Source: Pseudomonadota bacterium (GTDB lineage: Bacteria; Pseudomonadota; Gammaproteobacteria; Acidiferrobacterales; Acidiferrobacteraceae). Taken from it: a stretch of 11,746 bases of DNA. The position numbers were made by a program, and so were the translations under genes. Location of the stretch: assembly GCA_021795255.1 (NCBI GenBank), contig JAJYPQ010000088.1, positions 1-11,746 of the forward strand, given 5' to 3'. Below the pieces are notes generated by a model that worked only from the letters and a program-made list of their open reading frames with translations, had not been told where the DNA came from and searched no databases. Of the stretch, positions 1 to 7,222 are shown in pieces. The number at the start of each line of letters is the position of its first letter. Positions within the stretch are counted from its first letter, which is position 1.

Positions 1-435
1 TAAGTCGGCTGCCTCTACATTCCAGGCCACGGCCTGCCAATAACGATCAAGGACATAGGCCGGGGTCGTGAGGGCCTGGACGATCCGCATAAGGGCCTGT
101 GGTGGCACGGCGTGCGCGGCCTTAGCTTCGGGATCTGGCCTTTCCGCTAAATTGAAGAGATAACCGCGTTCCGCGGCTGAGAGCTGCAAGACGCGGCTTA
201 AGCGGTCCAAAATGGCGGGCGAGGGCTTGACGGGGCGCCCCTGCTCAATCCAGGTGAGCCAGGTGATGCTGAGATCACAAAGCTGTGCCAGCTCCTCGCG
301 CCTTAAGCCCTGCGTGCGGCGGCGCCCGTGCACAGCCAGTCCCGCTTGCGAAGGAGTGAGCCGCTCTCGGCACGCCCGAACGAAGGCCCCGAGGACAGTG
401 GATTTACTGGTCAACGGACTCCGAGAGGGGCCCAT
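1..435 (-). CDS. XRE-family regulator with MmyB-like ligand-binding domain (partial, C-terminus off window)
   Basis: The gene starts at the ATG at 433-435 and reads leftward without a stop to the window edge, giving 145 residues. An in-frame TAG lies at 460-462 upstream and no other ATG lies between, so this start is nearly forced; I see no clear Shine-Dalgarno. Residues about 14-75 form the HTH, with the family hallmark GRRRTQGLRREELAQL followed by SITWLTWIEQGR, the recognition-helix region of the GRRRTPGLRREEVA-type XRE proteins. Residues about 113-145 (ALMRIVQALTTPAYVLDRYW, then AWN) match the beginning of the MmyB/MLTR ligand-binding domain, a PAS-like fold known to bind small, often fatty-acid-like ligands. 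Full-length relatives are about 250-290 aa, so roughly half is missing. Such regulators commonly control a divergent neighbour, here the methyltransferase at 542. That target is inference. Confidence 0.88.
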   Translation of the reverse strand, partial: MGPSRSPLTSKSTVLGAFVRACRERLTPSQAGLAVHGRRRTQGLRREELAQLCDLSITWLTWIEQGRPVKPSPAILDRLSRVLQLSAAERGYLFNLAERPDPEAKAAHAVPPQALMRIVQALTTPAYVLDRYWQAVAWNVEAADL

Positions 436-541
436 GTGTGGCCCGAAGTGGTATTCAGACTACTAGTATAAACTGTCATATTGTACCAGATAAAAAGGGG
501 AGATAGGCTCAGTTCCCCACCTATCCTTTTGGAGAAGCCTT
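436..541. promoter_or_regulatory. Divergent promoter/operator region with leader hairpin
   Basis: This AT-rich spacer separates the regulator from the methyltransferase. On the minus strand, 480-488 reads TGGTACAAT, an extended -10 element placing transcript start near 473, about 38 nt before the regulator ATG. On the plus strand a weak pair TTCAGA (454-459) and CATATT (478-483) with an 18-bp spacer could serve the methyltransferase; TATAAA at 467-472 is an alternative. A perfect 8-bp palindrome TACTAGTA (461-468) sits between the candidates and is a plausible operator core. Downstream, GATAGG (502-507) can pair with CCTATC (520-525), extended by AAAAG (493-497) with CTTTT (526-530), forming a leader hairpin just before the Shine-Dalgarno GGAGA at 531-535. 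GGGG (497-500) with CCCC (515-518) is a competing pairing. All assignments are by eye. Confidence 0.45.
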
Positions 542-1300
542 ATGGATCAGTCGTCTCTTGCCGCTCACCAGTTTGGTGTCAGCGCGCAAAGCTATCTTGA
601 AAGCCCTGTCCACGCTCAGGGCCCAGACCTCGATCATCTCCGCGCCCTTGCCGAAAGTCGACGCCCGGCATCTGTCTTGGATTTGGGCTGCGGGGCCGGG
701 CATGCCAGCTTTGCCATAGCGCCCTTTGCAGAGGAGGTCATCGCCTATGACGTATCGGCGCCCATGGTGGCCCTCGTGGCCGCGGAGGGCGCGCGCCGCG
801 GTTTGGCGTCTCTTGGCGTCAAGGAAGGGGTGGCAGAAGCCCTTCCTTTTGAGGACCAACGATTCGACTGGGTCGTGACGCGTCTCTCCGCCCACCATTG
901 GAGCGATGTGCAAAAAGCGCTTCGCGAGGCGCGGCGGGTCTTGAAGGATCATGGCACTTTCACGATCATTGATATCGTAGCCCCCGAAAGGCCTTTATTC
1001 GACACGATTCTCCAGAGCGTCGAAATACTCCGCGATGCCTCTCACGTTCGCAATTACCGTGCGTCCGAATGGCAGGCCTTGCTTACCCAGGCTGGATTTC
1101 AAGTCACGGATACGGAAACATGGAAGATTCCAATTACGTTCAAGGCCTGGATCGCGCGCATGCACACCCCGGAACTCCGGGTCGAGGCGGTGCGCAGCGT
1201 CTTTGCGGGCGCTGCGCCCGAGGTGCGGGACTATTTCCGAGTGCAGGATGATTGTTCTTTTGAGATCGATTGCGCGTGGATGACGGCGCATCCCTATTAG
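542..1300 (+). CDS. YafE-like class I SAM-dependent methyltransferase
   Basis: This 252-residue cytoplasmic protein should transfer a methyl group from S-adenosylmethionine to an unidentified small acceptor. The Rossmann motif I VLDLGCGAGHASFAIAP is at 45-61, the acidic ribose-binding residue ending strand 2 is Asp70 (VIAYD), the motif II region FDWVVTRLSAHHW is at 108-120, and the motif III region VLKDHGTFTIID is at 133-144. The N-terminus (FGVSAQSYLESPVHAQGPDL, 11-30) and the middle (EILRDASHVRNY, 161-172) resemble the E. coli YafE group within the UbiE/Methyltransf_11 superfamily, and the length is usual for that group. The ATG is preceded by GGAGA at 531-535 with 6-nt spacing. It diverges from the HTH regulator, which may control it. 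The acceptor is unknown; YafE itself has no firmly established substrate. Confidence 0.9.
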   Translation: MDQSSLAAHQFGVSAQSYLESPVHAQGPDLDHLRALAESRRPASVLDLGCGAGHASFAIAPFAEEVIAYDVSAPMVALVAAEGARRGLASLGVKEGVAEALPFEDQRFDWVVTRLSAHHWSDVQKALREARRVLKDHGTFTIIDIVAPERPLFDTILQSVEILRDASHVRNYRASEWQALLTQAGFQVTDTETWKIPITFKAWIARMHTPELRVEAVRSVFAGAAPEVRDYFRVQDDCSFEIDCAWMTAHPY

Positions 1301-1351
1301 AGACGTCCGCCGCCCTTCTGTTTATGAAGGCTGCTTGGTGTCAGGTGTGTG

Positions 1352-1726
1352 TTAGTGGGCATTAATCACAAATAAACCCGCGACACACAGAAAGGCCCCG
1401 GCCCAGACGAAGGAGCGCAATGTCGGCTTGTCGAATGCATAAAAGAGAGGATGCAAGATACGCAGTCCGATAAAAGTGAGCGCCAACACGTTCACTTCTT
1501 CTTGAGGCGCGTGCAACAGTTCGGCGATGATCACGGCCGCCGCAAAGGGCCCGAAGGCCTCGAAGGCGTTGAGGTGGGCCCAATTGAGCCGTTGTCGCCA
1601 TCCGGGCGTTGTCGTCCAGTGCGCGCGCGGGGCATGGTTATCGTAATGCTTGCCGCTTTTGGCCGCCACCACGATGACGTAGGGCAACACCGCGGCCACC
1701 AGGACGCACCAATAGGCGATAGTCAT
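1352..1726 (-). CDS. MAPEG-family integral membrane protein
   Basis: This 124-residue protein is almost entirely hydrophobic, with four predicted membrane helices at about 3-22, 57-73, 79-97 and 103-122. The segment LNWAHLNAFEAFGPFAAA (47-64), between helices 1 and 2, carries the NxHxNxFE motif characteristic of MAPEG (membrane-associated proteins in eicosanoid and glutathione metabolism), and GLRILHPLFYAFD (87-99) matches the conserved RxxHPxxY segment in helix 3. Eukaryotic members are glutathione transferases or peroxidases working as trimers in the membrane; bacterial members of this size are mostly uncharacterised, so glutathione-dependent detoxification is only a family-based guess. AGGAG at 1733-1737 lies 6 nt upstream of the ATG. 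The gene converges with the methyltransferase, with 51 bp between their stops, so the two are not one operon. Confidence 0.88.
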   Translation of the reverse strand: MTIAYWCVLVAAVLPYVIVVAAKSGKHYDNHAPRAHWTTTPGWRQRLNWAHLNAFEAFGPFAAAVIIAELLHAPQEEVNVLALTFIGLRILHPLFYAFDKPTLRSFVWAGAFLCVAGLFVINAH

Positions 1727-1752
1727 CTCAAACTCCTAGCTGATTGCTGTTT

Positions 1753-1782
1753 ATAGTATGGTGGCCGGGCTCGCTTAGGCAA
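1753..1782 (-). promoter_or_regulatory. Candidate sigma70 promoter of the MAPEG gene
   Basis: Read on the minus strand, TTGCCT (1777-1782) and TACTAT (1753-1758) are separated by 18 bp. Each matches the sigma70 consensus at four or more of six positions. Predicted transcript start is near 1746, giving a leader of about 20 nt that contains the AGGAG ribosome-binding site. Confidence 0.45.
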
Positions 1783-2100
1783 GCTATGAGGAGACGATAG
1801 CGGAGAGGCGCTGCGAATGTCGATGTTCGGCACGGACTTGCGCCAGGAGATCGGATCGCGTGCGACGATGGGGAGTGCGCTCTGTCGTTTCGCTCGACTT
1901 CACGGGGATTGTGGGCGCCAAGTTGTGCAAATGTTTTTATGTATGAAGGGTCCATTAGGCCGCCTGTCGAGGCCGTTCGCGGCGCTGGCCTTTCAAAAGA
2001 TCCCTTTGAGGTAGCAGCTGTCGTCGAGTCGGGCCTCGTGGGCCGCTCTTTGAGAGCCAGTCAGAAAAGCGAACCGCCACGTACTCGGAGAACTGTCAGA
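1783..2100. other. Intergenic stretch with no recognisable gene
   Basis: About 320 bp between the MAPEG promoter and the stop codon of the Sel1 gene. The open frames here have no convincing ribosome-binding sites, low-complexity arginine- and proline-rich composition, and no motif I recognise in any frame on either strand. I see no tRNA, no strong hairpin followed by a T-run, and no tandem repeats. It may hold the terminator of the Sel1 transcript or decayed sequence, but I cannot show either. Confidence 0.4.
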
Positions 2101-2961
2101 TTAGCCCCTACGCTCAATGAAATCGATATCCTGTTGAGCCACTTTCTTCCACGACCCTCCTTGCGCCGTGACCTTCTTCAGCCAGTAGAGCGCTTTCGTG
2201 GAGCTTTGGGGGACGCCTTGGCCGAAGTAGTAGCTAAGCCCTAGGCCAAATTCCCCCCTGGAAAAGCCCTGGGCGGCCGCTTTCTTCCACCAGTAGTCCG
2301 CCTTCACGTAGTTCTGCGGGACGCCTTGGCCTCGGTAGTAGGCAAGCCCTAGATCGCTTTCTGCTGGGACATAGCCCTGGGCGGCGGCTTTCTTATCCCA
2401 GTAGTCCGCCTTCACGTAGTTCTGCGGGACGCCTTGACCTCGGTAGTAGGCAAGCCCTAGATCGCTTTCTGCTAGGACGTAGCCCTGGGCGGCGGCCTTT
2501 TTCCACCAGTAGTCAGTCCTGACATAGTTCAGGGGGACGCCTTGGCCTCGGTAGTGGGCAAGCCCCATACTGGTTTCGCCAGGGGCGGACCCTTGCACGG
2601 CGGCTTTTTTCCACCAGTAGACAGCCTTAACATAGTTCTGAGAGACACCTTGGCCCATGACGTAGGCATACCCCAGATCGTATTCCCCTACCGAGTTGCC
2701 ACCCCTGGCTGCCTTCTTCAGCCAGGGCAGCGCCTGGCTGTATTGGTGCCTCTGAGAGAGGACATGACCCAGAGCCGCCTGCGCATTCGCGTCTCCGTTG
2801 CTTGCGCTTCGCTCCAAGTGAGTCAGGGCCGCCTTATCGCCATGGAGGGCTTGGTTTGCGAGGCGTGCCGAATGGGCGTTGGTCGTTCCCTGCGCCGCCA
2901 GTGGCGCCGCCACAGCCGCCAACACCAACAAACGGAGTATCTCGTGTCGTCTCTTGGGCAT
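2101..2961 (-). CDS. Exported Sel1-like repeat (SLR) protein
   Basis: This 286-residue protein has a signal peptide (KRRHE basic start, hydrophobic core LLVLAAVAAPLAA at 11-23, likely cleavage near 23-25), so it should act in the periplasm or at the outer surface. A degenerate helical repeat at about 57-88 is followed by five uninterrupted 36-residue Sel1 repeats at 89-124, 125-160, 161-196, 197-232 and 233-268, each with the pattern LGxxYxxGQGVxxNYxKAxYWxKKAAxQG, and then a short charged tail. Sel1 repeats form alpha-alpha superhelices like TPRs and act as protein-binding scaffolds. AGGGAG (2969-2974) sits 7 nt before the ATG, and AATAAT (2982-2987) is a possible -10 element. The gene lies on the same strand as, and 46 bp downstream of, the broken DUF1566 gene. 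Binding partner unknown. Confidence 0.9.
   Translation of the reverse strand: MPKRRHEILRLLVLAAVAAPLAAQGTTNAHSARLANQALHGDKAALTHLERSASNGDANAQAALGHVLSQRHQYSQALPWLKKAARGGNSVGEYDLGYAYVMGQGVSQNYVKAVYWWKKAAVQGSAPGETSMGLAHYRGQGVPLNYVRTDYWWKKAAAQGYVLAESDLGLAYYRGQGVPQNYVKADYWDKKAAAQGYVPAESDLGLAYYRGQGVPQNYVKADYWWKKAAAQGFSRGEFGLGLSYYFGQGVPQSSTKALYWLKKVTAQGGSWKKVAQQDIDFIERRG
2158..2697 (-). repeat. Five tandem 108-bp repeats encoding Sel1 units
   Basis: Five head-to-tail units of exactly 108 bp (36 codons) lie inside the Sel1 gene: 2590-2697, 2482-2589, 2374-2481, 2266-2373 and 2158-2265. The third and fourth units (2266-2481) differ at only 7 of 108 positions by my count, while the outer units are clearly more diverged. 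The inner pair therefore looks like a recent in-frame duplication or a gene-converted pair. Changes in copy number here would keep the reading frame. Confidence 0.9.
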
Positions 2962-3007
2962 GAGTGGACTCCCTAAGCTTTATTATTGTTTTGCCTAGGT
3001 CACGATA

Positions 3008-4237
3008 CTACCCGAGGCGGCTCACGCCAGCCACCCGCGGTGACAAAGGAATGGCGGTGCGCACGGCCCAGGCATGAAAGTGACACCCCGACCTCTGGCC
3101 CACGCCCACGGCACCTCTATCCAAGTAGAGGGCCCACGCCCAGTCCGGCTCGAAAAGGCTTGAGGTCGAAGACCAATAGCCGCTTTGCACCTCCAAAAAA
3201 GGGCGGCCTTGAGGCAAGGCCGGCGACCATGCCCGCGCAGGAAGTAAAGACGCATGCCCCCAACGCCTTCGGCTCGTCCCTCGGCGCAATCCACGAGCGA
3301 CTCAAGCTCGTGGATGGTGGGCAAACGCCAATCGTCTCCGGCCTGGTTCAGGTCGCGCACGGCCGCAAGCGCCTGTTGCCAGTCAATGGTGGTAGGAGTG
3401 AGGTGGCCGATGCGCCGCCAGTTAAGCTTAGTCAGTCTGTAGACTACCTCGTCGCCCAGGGCTTCAAAGCGCGGATCCGGCTAGGCAAGCCCTGCCTTGT
3501 GATCGCCGTCCTGGCCGCTGCCAAGGCATTCCACCTCTCGACCCGATTCATCGAAACAACGAGTTTGGCCTGTGACTGGAAGTATTGGGCTTTGGCCACG
3601 TACCGGCCGTCCCATATACGATGGGTCCTTGCCGCCGTAAAAAAGACGGGCACCCTCCCTGTGCGCACACCACGCGTGGGCGAGGCTTGGCGCGGCACTC
3701 GTTGAGCTCCAGTACCAGCTCGAAAACACATGACGAAAAGGGTGATTCTCGGGTAAGGCCGGTTTGCGCGGCGGCCGGCTCAGAAGACTCAAAAGTTCGC
3801 GGCGATTTGGGAGCCGCGAGTCGCCATAGCCTTGGAAGCGCTGCGTGTTAAGGGTGTTTACGAAGGTGAGCGCTCGCCCCAGGTCATCGGGTATTCGGCA
3901 AGATTCGCGTCACGCGCCCACATAAGATCTGTTAGGCTATCGCGAACGGTCTCTCCTAGGGTGATAAATCGCGGTGTCGGCCAAGGAACACCTGTCTGGA
4001 ATTCCGCGTCTTGTCCGCTTTCTGTGCAGTCCATTATGCACCCATCGACGCCGTGACAGCTGGTTTGGCCAGTCCAGAGATAGCCGCGACTCATAGGCAG
4101 TCCAATACAAAAGGGCTCAAGTTGTCCCCTCGCAAATCCCCTGGTCGCCTGGGTGGACAAGACGGATCTCCTGTGGCCCCTCTTTTCAAGACGGGCCACG
4201 CACCCGAGCAAGATAGTATTGTGAGCAAGACTCCCAA
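3008..4237 (-). pseudogene. Broken two-module DUF1566 (Lcl C-terminal) exported protein
   Basis: Joined across frames on the minus strand, this encodes two copies of the DUF1566 module. Module 1 (about 4080-3600) reads TGQTSC, SGQDAEF, VPWPTPRF, DSLTDLMWARDA, then after a frame change RLPNRRELLSLL, PALPENHPF, YWSSTS and PVRGQ. Module 2 (about 3575-3030) reads TGQTRCFD, GSGQDGD, PDPRF, WRLPTIHELESLVD, then after a frame change PALPQGRPF, YWSSTS and HAWAVR. The lesions are a one-base loss near 3872 (GAGCGCTCACC where GAGGCGCTCACC would give GEALTF), a TAG at 3481-3483 exactly where module 1 has the conserved Trp (VPWPTPRF versus LA-stop-PDPRF), and a frame change between 3223 and 3289. A signal-peptide-like stretch (GVLLTILSCSG, from TTG 4237) is in yet another frame, so the N-terminal boundary is approximate. 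DUF1566 proteins are usually exported; their function is poorly known. Confidence 0.8.
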
Positions 4238-4413
4238 GGTCAGGCGAGGAGAGCGAGAGAACTCAGTGCTTTGCGAAGGCCTCGACCCTAGCCCTATCGG
4301 AGACCTTGATCCAGAGGCGAAACGCGGGCCGCGTGGGACAAAAGCGGAAATGGGTTCGGGTGGGCGCCATGCCTTTTGTCGGCGTTGGTCCAACGGCCGC
4401 GGTTAAGCACTTA

Positions 4414-5370
4414 TCAACCGAGCGGGTGATGACAAGCGACCTGGTGGCCTAAAGAGAGCCTTATTAAGGCCGGAGATTCCAGTCGGCATCGGGCTTGAGC
4501 GAAGGGGCAACGATCCTGAAAGACACAGCCTTCTTGCGGAGGCTCGATGCCCCGTGTCGGAAGAGAAGAATAGCTCCTGTCCGCTCTGTTTTTGCGCATC
4601 AAGGACGGAAGTGCCGCGAGTAGGGCCGCCGAATAGGGATGTGCTGGTCGCGCGATCAGTGTTTCCGTAGGGGCGACCTCAACTAAATGGCCGAGGTATA
4701 GGACCGCAATGCGTTGGGCGAGATAGGATACGGCCGCCAAGTCGTGGCTGATAAAGATGAGACCGAGTCCCGATTCTTTCCGGAGCTCGCGCAAGAGGTT
4801 CAAGATGCGTGCTTGTATCGAGACATCAAGACCTGACGTCGGTTCATCTAAGACCAGAAGTTCAGGTTTGGTCGCAAGCGCCCGCGCCAGCGCCACGCGC
4901 TGCAGTTGGCCCCCCGAGAGCTCGTGAGGATAGCGCTGGCTCATTTCGATAGCGAGCCCTATCCGTTCAAGCAGAGTGATTACGCGATCGCGCCGATCAG
5001 TGGCCGACAGGCCCTGTAGGCGTAGCGGTTCGCCGACGATTTGCCCTACAGTCATCCGCGGGTTCATGGCGCTGTAGGCGTCTTGAAAGACCATTTGCAT
5101 TTTTTGACGGTGCGGCCTTAGTTCTCGGTTATTGAGCGCTGTGAGGTCCACCCCGTCTAGCACCACGCGCCCGTGGGAGGGTTTCAGGAGCTGGCTTATG
5201 ACTCGCCCGAGCGTGCTTTTACCCGAACCAGACTCGCCCACGAGCCCCAGGGAATCGCCGTGCTCAAGGGTCAGATCGATGTGCGCGAGCGCGAGCGCCC
5301 GCAAGGCCTGCGCTCCGCTCTCCTTCAGCGTGAAATCGACGGACACATCCTCGATCCGAAGCCAGTTCAT
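4414..5370 (-). CDS. Peptide/nickel-family ABC transporter ATP-binding protein (DppF/OppF type)
   Basis: This 318-residue cytoplasmic ATPase is the second of two that together power the importer. Walker A GESGSGKS is at 45-52, the Q-loop Gln is at 96 (MVFQDAYSAMNP), the ABC signature LSGGQ at 151-155, Walker B LLVLDEP at 171-177, and the switch His at 209 (ISHD). The C-terminal oligopeptide-transporter segment GCVFQDRCPFAQARC has the Cys pattern typical of DppD/DppF/OppF proteins, some of which bind an iron-sulfur cluster there. The ATG lies inside the stop of the preceding ATPase gene (ATGA, 5367-5370). No Shine-Dalgarno is visible, so it probably depends on translational coupling. It is the last gene of the operon. 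I see no clear terminator in the 176 bp between it and the DUF1566 pseudogene. Confidence 0.95.
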   Translation of the reverse strand: MNWLRIEDVSVDFTLKESGAQALRALALAHIDLTLEHGDSLGLVGESGSGKSTLGRVISQLLKPSHGRVVLDGVDLTALNNRELRPHRQKMQMVFQDAYSAMNPRMTVGQIVGEPLRLQGLSATDRRDRVITLLERIGLAIEMSQRYPHELSGGQLQRVALARALATKPELLVLDEPTSGLDVSIQARILNLLRELRKESGLGLIFISHDLAAVSYLAQRIAVLYLGHLVEVAPTETLIARPAHPYSAALLAALPSLMRKNRADRSYSSLPTRGIEPPQEGCVFQDRCPFAQARCRLESPALIRLSLGHQVACHHPLG

Positions 5371-6344
5371 GAGGGATCAAGGGGGTGGAGGCAGGCGTAG
5401 CGGTGGATCTCTCCTTGTTCGGGCGGCGGCGCCTGTCGGCATGCGAACGTCGCCCGTCCACAGCGGGGCGCAAACGGGCAACCGGGGTGCGTCTCGTCGC
5501 TGGACGCGGCCTTACCCGGGATTTCGGAAAGCGTCTGCGGGTGTTGACCCAGAGTCGGAAGGCAGTCGAGAAGGGCGCGGCTATAAGGATGAAGGGGGCT
5601 TTCAAAGAACCGCGCGCTCGGCGCGTATTCGACCAGGCGGCCGGCATACAAGACGAGTACCGTGTCCGCGTAGTCTGCGGCCAGCGCCAGATTGTGGGTA
5701 ATGAAGAGGACCGCCATCCCGTAGGCCTCCTGTAAGCGCTTAATGAGGTTCAGGATCTGCGCCTGAACCAAAACATCGAGGGCCGTGGTCGGTTCATCGG
5801 CTATCAGGACCTTCGGGTGATGGATGACGGCCATGGCTAACATCACTCGCTGGCGCATGCCGCCGGAGAGTTGATGCGGGTAGCGTTCGAGCCACCGGGC
5901 GGGGTTCGGTATGTCGACCGCGGTCAAGAGTTCCTGGGCTTGCGCGCGGGCCGCTGTGGCGCTCGCGCCGGTATAGAGCCGATAACTCTCCGTCATTTGC
6001 ACTCCGATACGTTGGCTTGGGTTGAGCGCCGAGAGGGGGTTTTGGAAGACCATGCCCATTTCACAGCCGCGCATCCGGCGCTGCTGTGCTTCTGGAAGCC
6101 TCGCTATGTCGCGTCCCGCGAGTCGCAGCGTGCGCACGGTTCTTTCGGCACCATAAGGGAGTAAGCCTAAGACGGCGGCCGCGGTCAGGGATTTCCCAGA
6201 CCCCGACTCGCCGACTAGGGCTAAAGTTTTACCGGGCTCTAAGACAAAGCTCAAGCGATCAACGGGGGTACGGGTCCCCGCCGGACCTTTGAAAGTCACG
6301 GTCAGCTCGTCGACTGTAAGGATCTCGGAACTCGTATTTGTCAT
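5367..6344 (-). CDS. Peptide/nickel-family ABC transporter ATP-binding protein (DppD/OppD type)
   Basis: I start this 325-residue protein at the ATG at 6342-6344, which overlaps the permease stop as ATGA and has AGGGGA (6351-6356) 6 nt upstream. The frame stays open to 6491, but that extension overlaps the permease gene and has no family character. Walker A GESGSGKS is at 45-52, the Q-loop Gln at 101 (MVFQNPLSALNP), signature LSGGM at 159-163, Walker B VLIADEP at 179-185 and the switch His at 217 (ITHN). The C-terminal segment GCPFAPRCGRATFAC is the oligopeptide-transporter C-terminal motif. It should pair with the other ATPase as a heterodimer under the two permeases at the inner membrane. 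Confidence 0.95.
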   Translation of the reverse strand: MTNTSSEILTVDELTVTFKGPAGTRTPVDRLSFVLEPGKTLALVGESGSGKSLTAAAVLGLLPYGAERTVRTLRLAGRDIARLPEAQQRRMRGCEMGMVFQNPLSALNPSQRIGVQMTESYRLYTGASATAARAQAQELLTAVDIPNPARWLERYPHQLSGGMRQRVMLAMAVIHHPKVLIADEPTTALDVLVQAQILNLIKRLQEAYGMAVLFITHNLALAADYADTVLVLYAGRLVEYAPSARFFESPLHPYSRALLDCLPTLGQHPQTLSEIPGKAASSDETHPGCPFAPRCGRATFACRQAPPPEQGEIHRYACLHPLDPS

Positions 6345-7222
6345 CCGCGGTCCCCTAAGCGCGCAAGCCACCCTTGGCCGAGCAGGTTCATCGCCAATAT
6401 CGCCAAAAAGATCGCAAGTCCCGGAAAGACAATAAGCCACCACGGCCCGACCAAGGACAGTTGCGCGCCCTGGTTTAAGAGGCCGCCCCACGAGGCATGG
6501 GGTGGTTGGATGCCAAGCCCTAAGAAGCTCAATCCAGACAGCGCCAAAATCAGATCGGCGACCAAGAAGGTGGCATTGACCACTAACACCGGCAGGATCG
6601 CGCGCGCGATATGGACGCGGGCAATATAGAAGGGGCTCGCGCCGAACTGGCGCGCGGCCTGGACATAGTCTTTATGGCTGTGCGCCAAGGCCTCATTGCG
6701 CACGAGCCGGGCAAGCCCGGGCCAGGAGACAAGCCCTAGGAGCAGGATGAGGTTTGCGATAGTGAGGGGAATCAAAGCCGTAAAAAAGATCATGAGGACC
6801 AGTGTTGGGATGGCTAGTAGCGTATCTAAAAGACGCATCAAGACCTGCCCCAGCCAGCGCGGACCAAGCGCTGCGAGTAGGCCGTAAGGCGCGCCGATAG
6901 CGAGTGCCACAAGCGTGCCCAGAAAGCCCGCCTCCAGGGTCGGTTGACCGCCCTTCATAAGGCGCGCCAGAAGATCGCGCCCGAGATCGTCGGTGCCGAG
7001 AAGAAACTGCCGGGAGGGAGGGGCGAGGAGATGGTGGGGGTGGATCGTAGCCGCTGCGACCGGATAGATCACGGGACCGAGCCAGGAAAAGGCCAGCAGG
7101 ATGAGAAAAAGCAGAAGGCCTAGCTGTCCTTCGATGTCGATGTCCCGCAGAAAATCCTTGCGGATCGAGGCGTACCGCGACGCCCCGCTTAAAACCGGTC
7201 CCTCCCGGCGCTCTTTAGTCAT
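6341..7222 (-). CDS. Peptide/nickel-family ABC transporter permease (DppC/OppC type)
   Basis: Of two in-frame ATGs I prefer 7222 (MTKERREGP) over 7237, because GAGGTG at 7227-7232 is well placed for it and nothing comparable precedes 7237. This gives 293 residues and an 8-bp overlap with the upstream permease gene (ATGACTAA). The N-terminal part has the OppC_N-type region with a first membrane helix at about 35-58 (LGLLLFLILLAFSWLGPVIY). GTDDLGRDLLARLM (76-89) is the hallmark of DppC/OppC proteins, and DYVQAARQFGASPFYI (185-200) is the EAA-loop helix that contacts the ATPases. Several further helices fill the C-terminal BPD_transp_1 domain. It forms the heterodimeric channel with the neighbouring permease. 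Confidence 0.94.
   Translation of the reverse strand: MTKERREGPVLSGASRYASIRKDFLRDIDIEGQLGLLLFLILLAFSWLGPVIYPVAAATIHPHHLLAPPSRQFLLGTDDLGRDLLARLMKGGQPTLEAGFLGTLVALAIGAPYGLLAALGPRWLGQVLMRLLDTLLAIPTLVLMIFFTALIPLTIANLILLLGLVSWPGLARLVRNEALAHSHKDYVQAARQFGASPFYIARVHIARAILPVLVVNATFLVADLILALSGLSFLGLGIQPPHASWGGLLNQGAQLSLVGPWWLIVFPGLAIFLAILAMNLLGQGWLARLGDRG

Noticed and set aside
1314..1330. Small hairpin CCTTC/GAAGG between the convergent methyltransferase and MAPEG genes
   Set aside because: It is only five pairs with no T-run on either strand, too weak to call a terminator.
1909..2244. 111-residue plus-strand open frame crossing into the Sel1 gene
   Set aside because: It has no ribosome-binding site or known motif, and half of it is antisense to the Sel1 repeats.
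2158..2697. Regular 108-bp repeats considered as a CRISPR-like or other non-coding array
   Set aside because: The units are in frame, have no spacers, and encode textbook Sel1 repeats.
2986..3705. 239-residue plus-strand open frame over the DUF1566 region
   Set aside because: The opposite strand carries clear DUF1566 motifs across frames, while this translation is Arg/Pro-rich without motifs.
5367..6491. Longer 374-residue reading of the first ATPase gene starting at 6491
   Set aside because: The first 49 residues overlap the permease gene and have no family character. The ATG at 6344 has a good AGGGGA site and an ATGA overlap.
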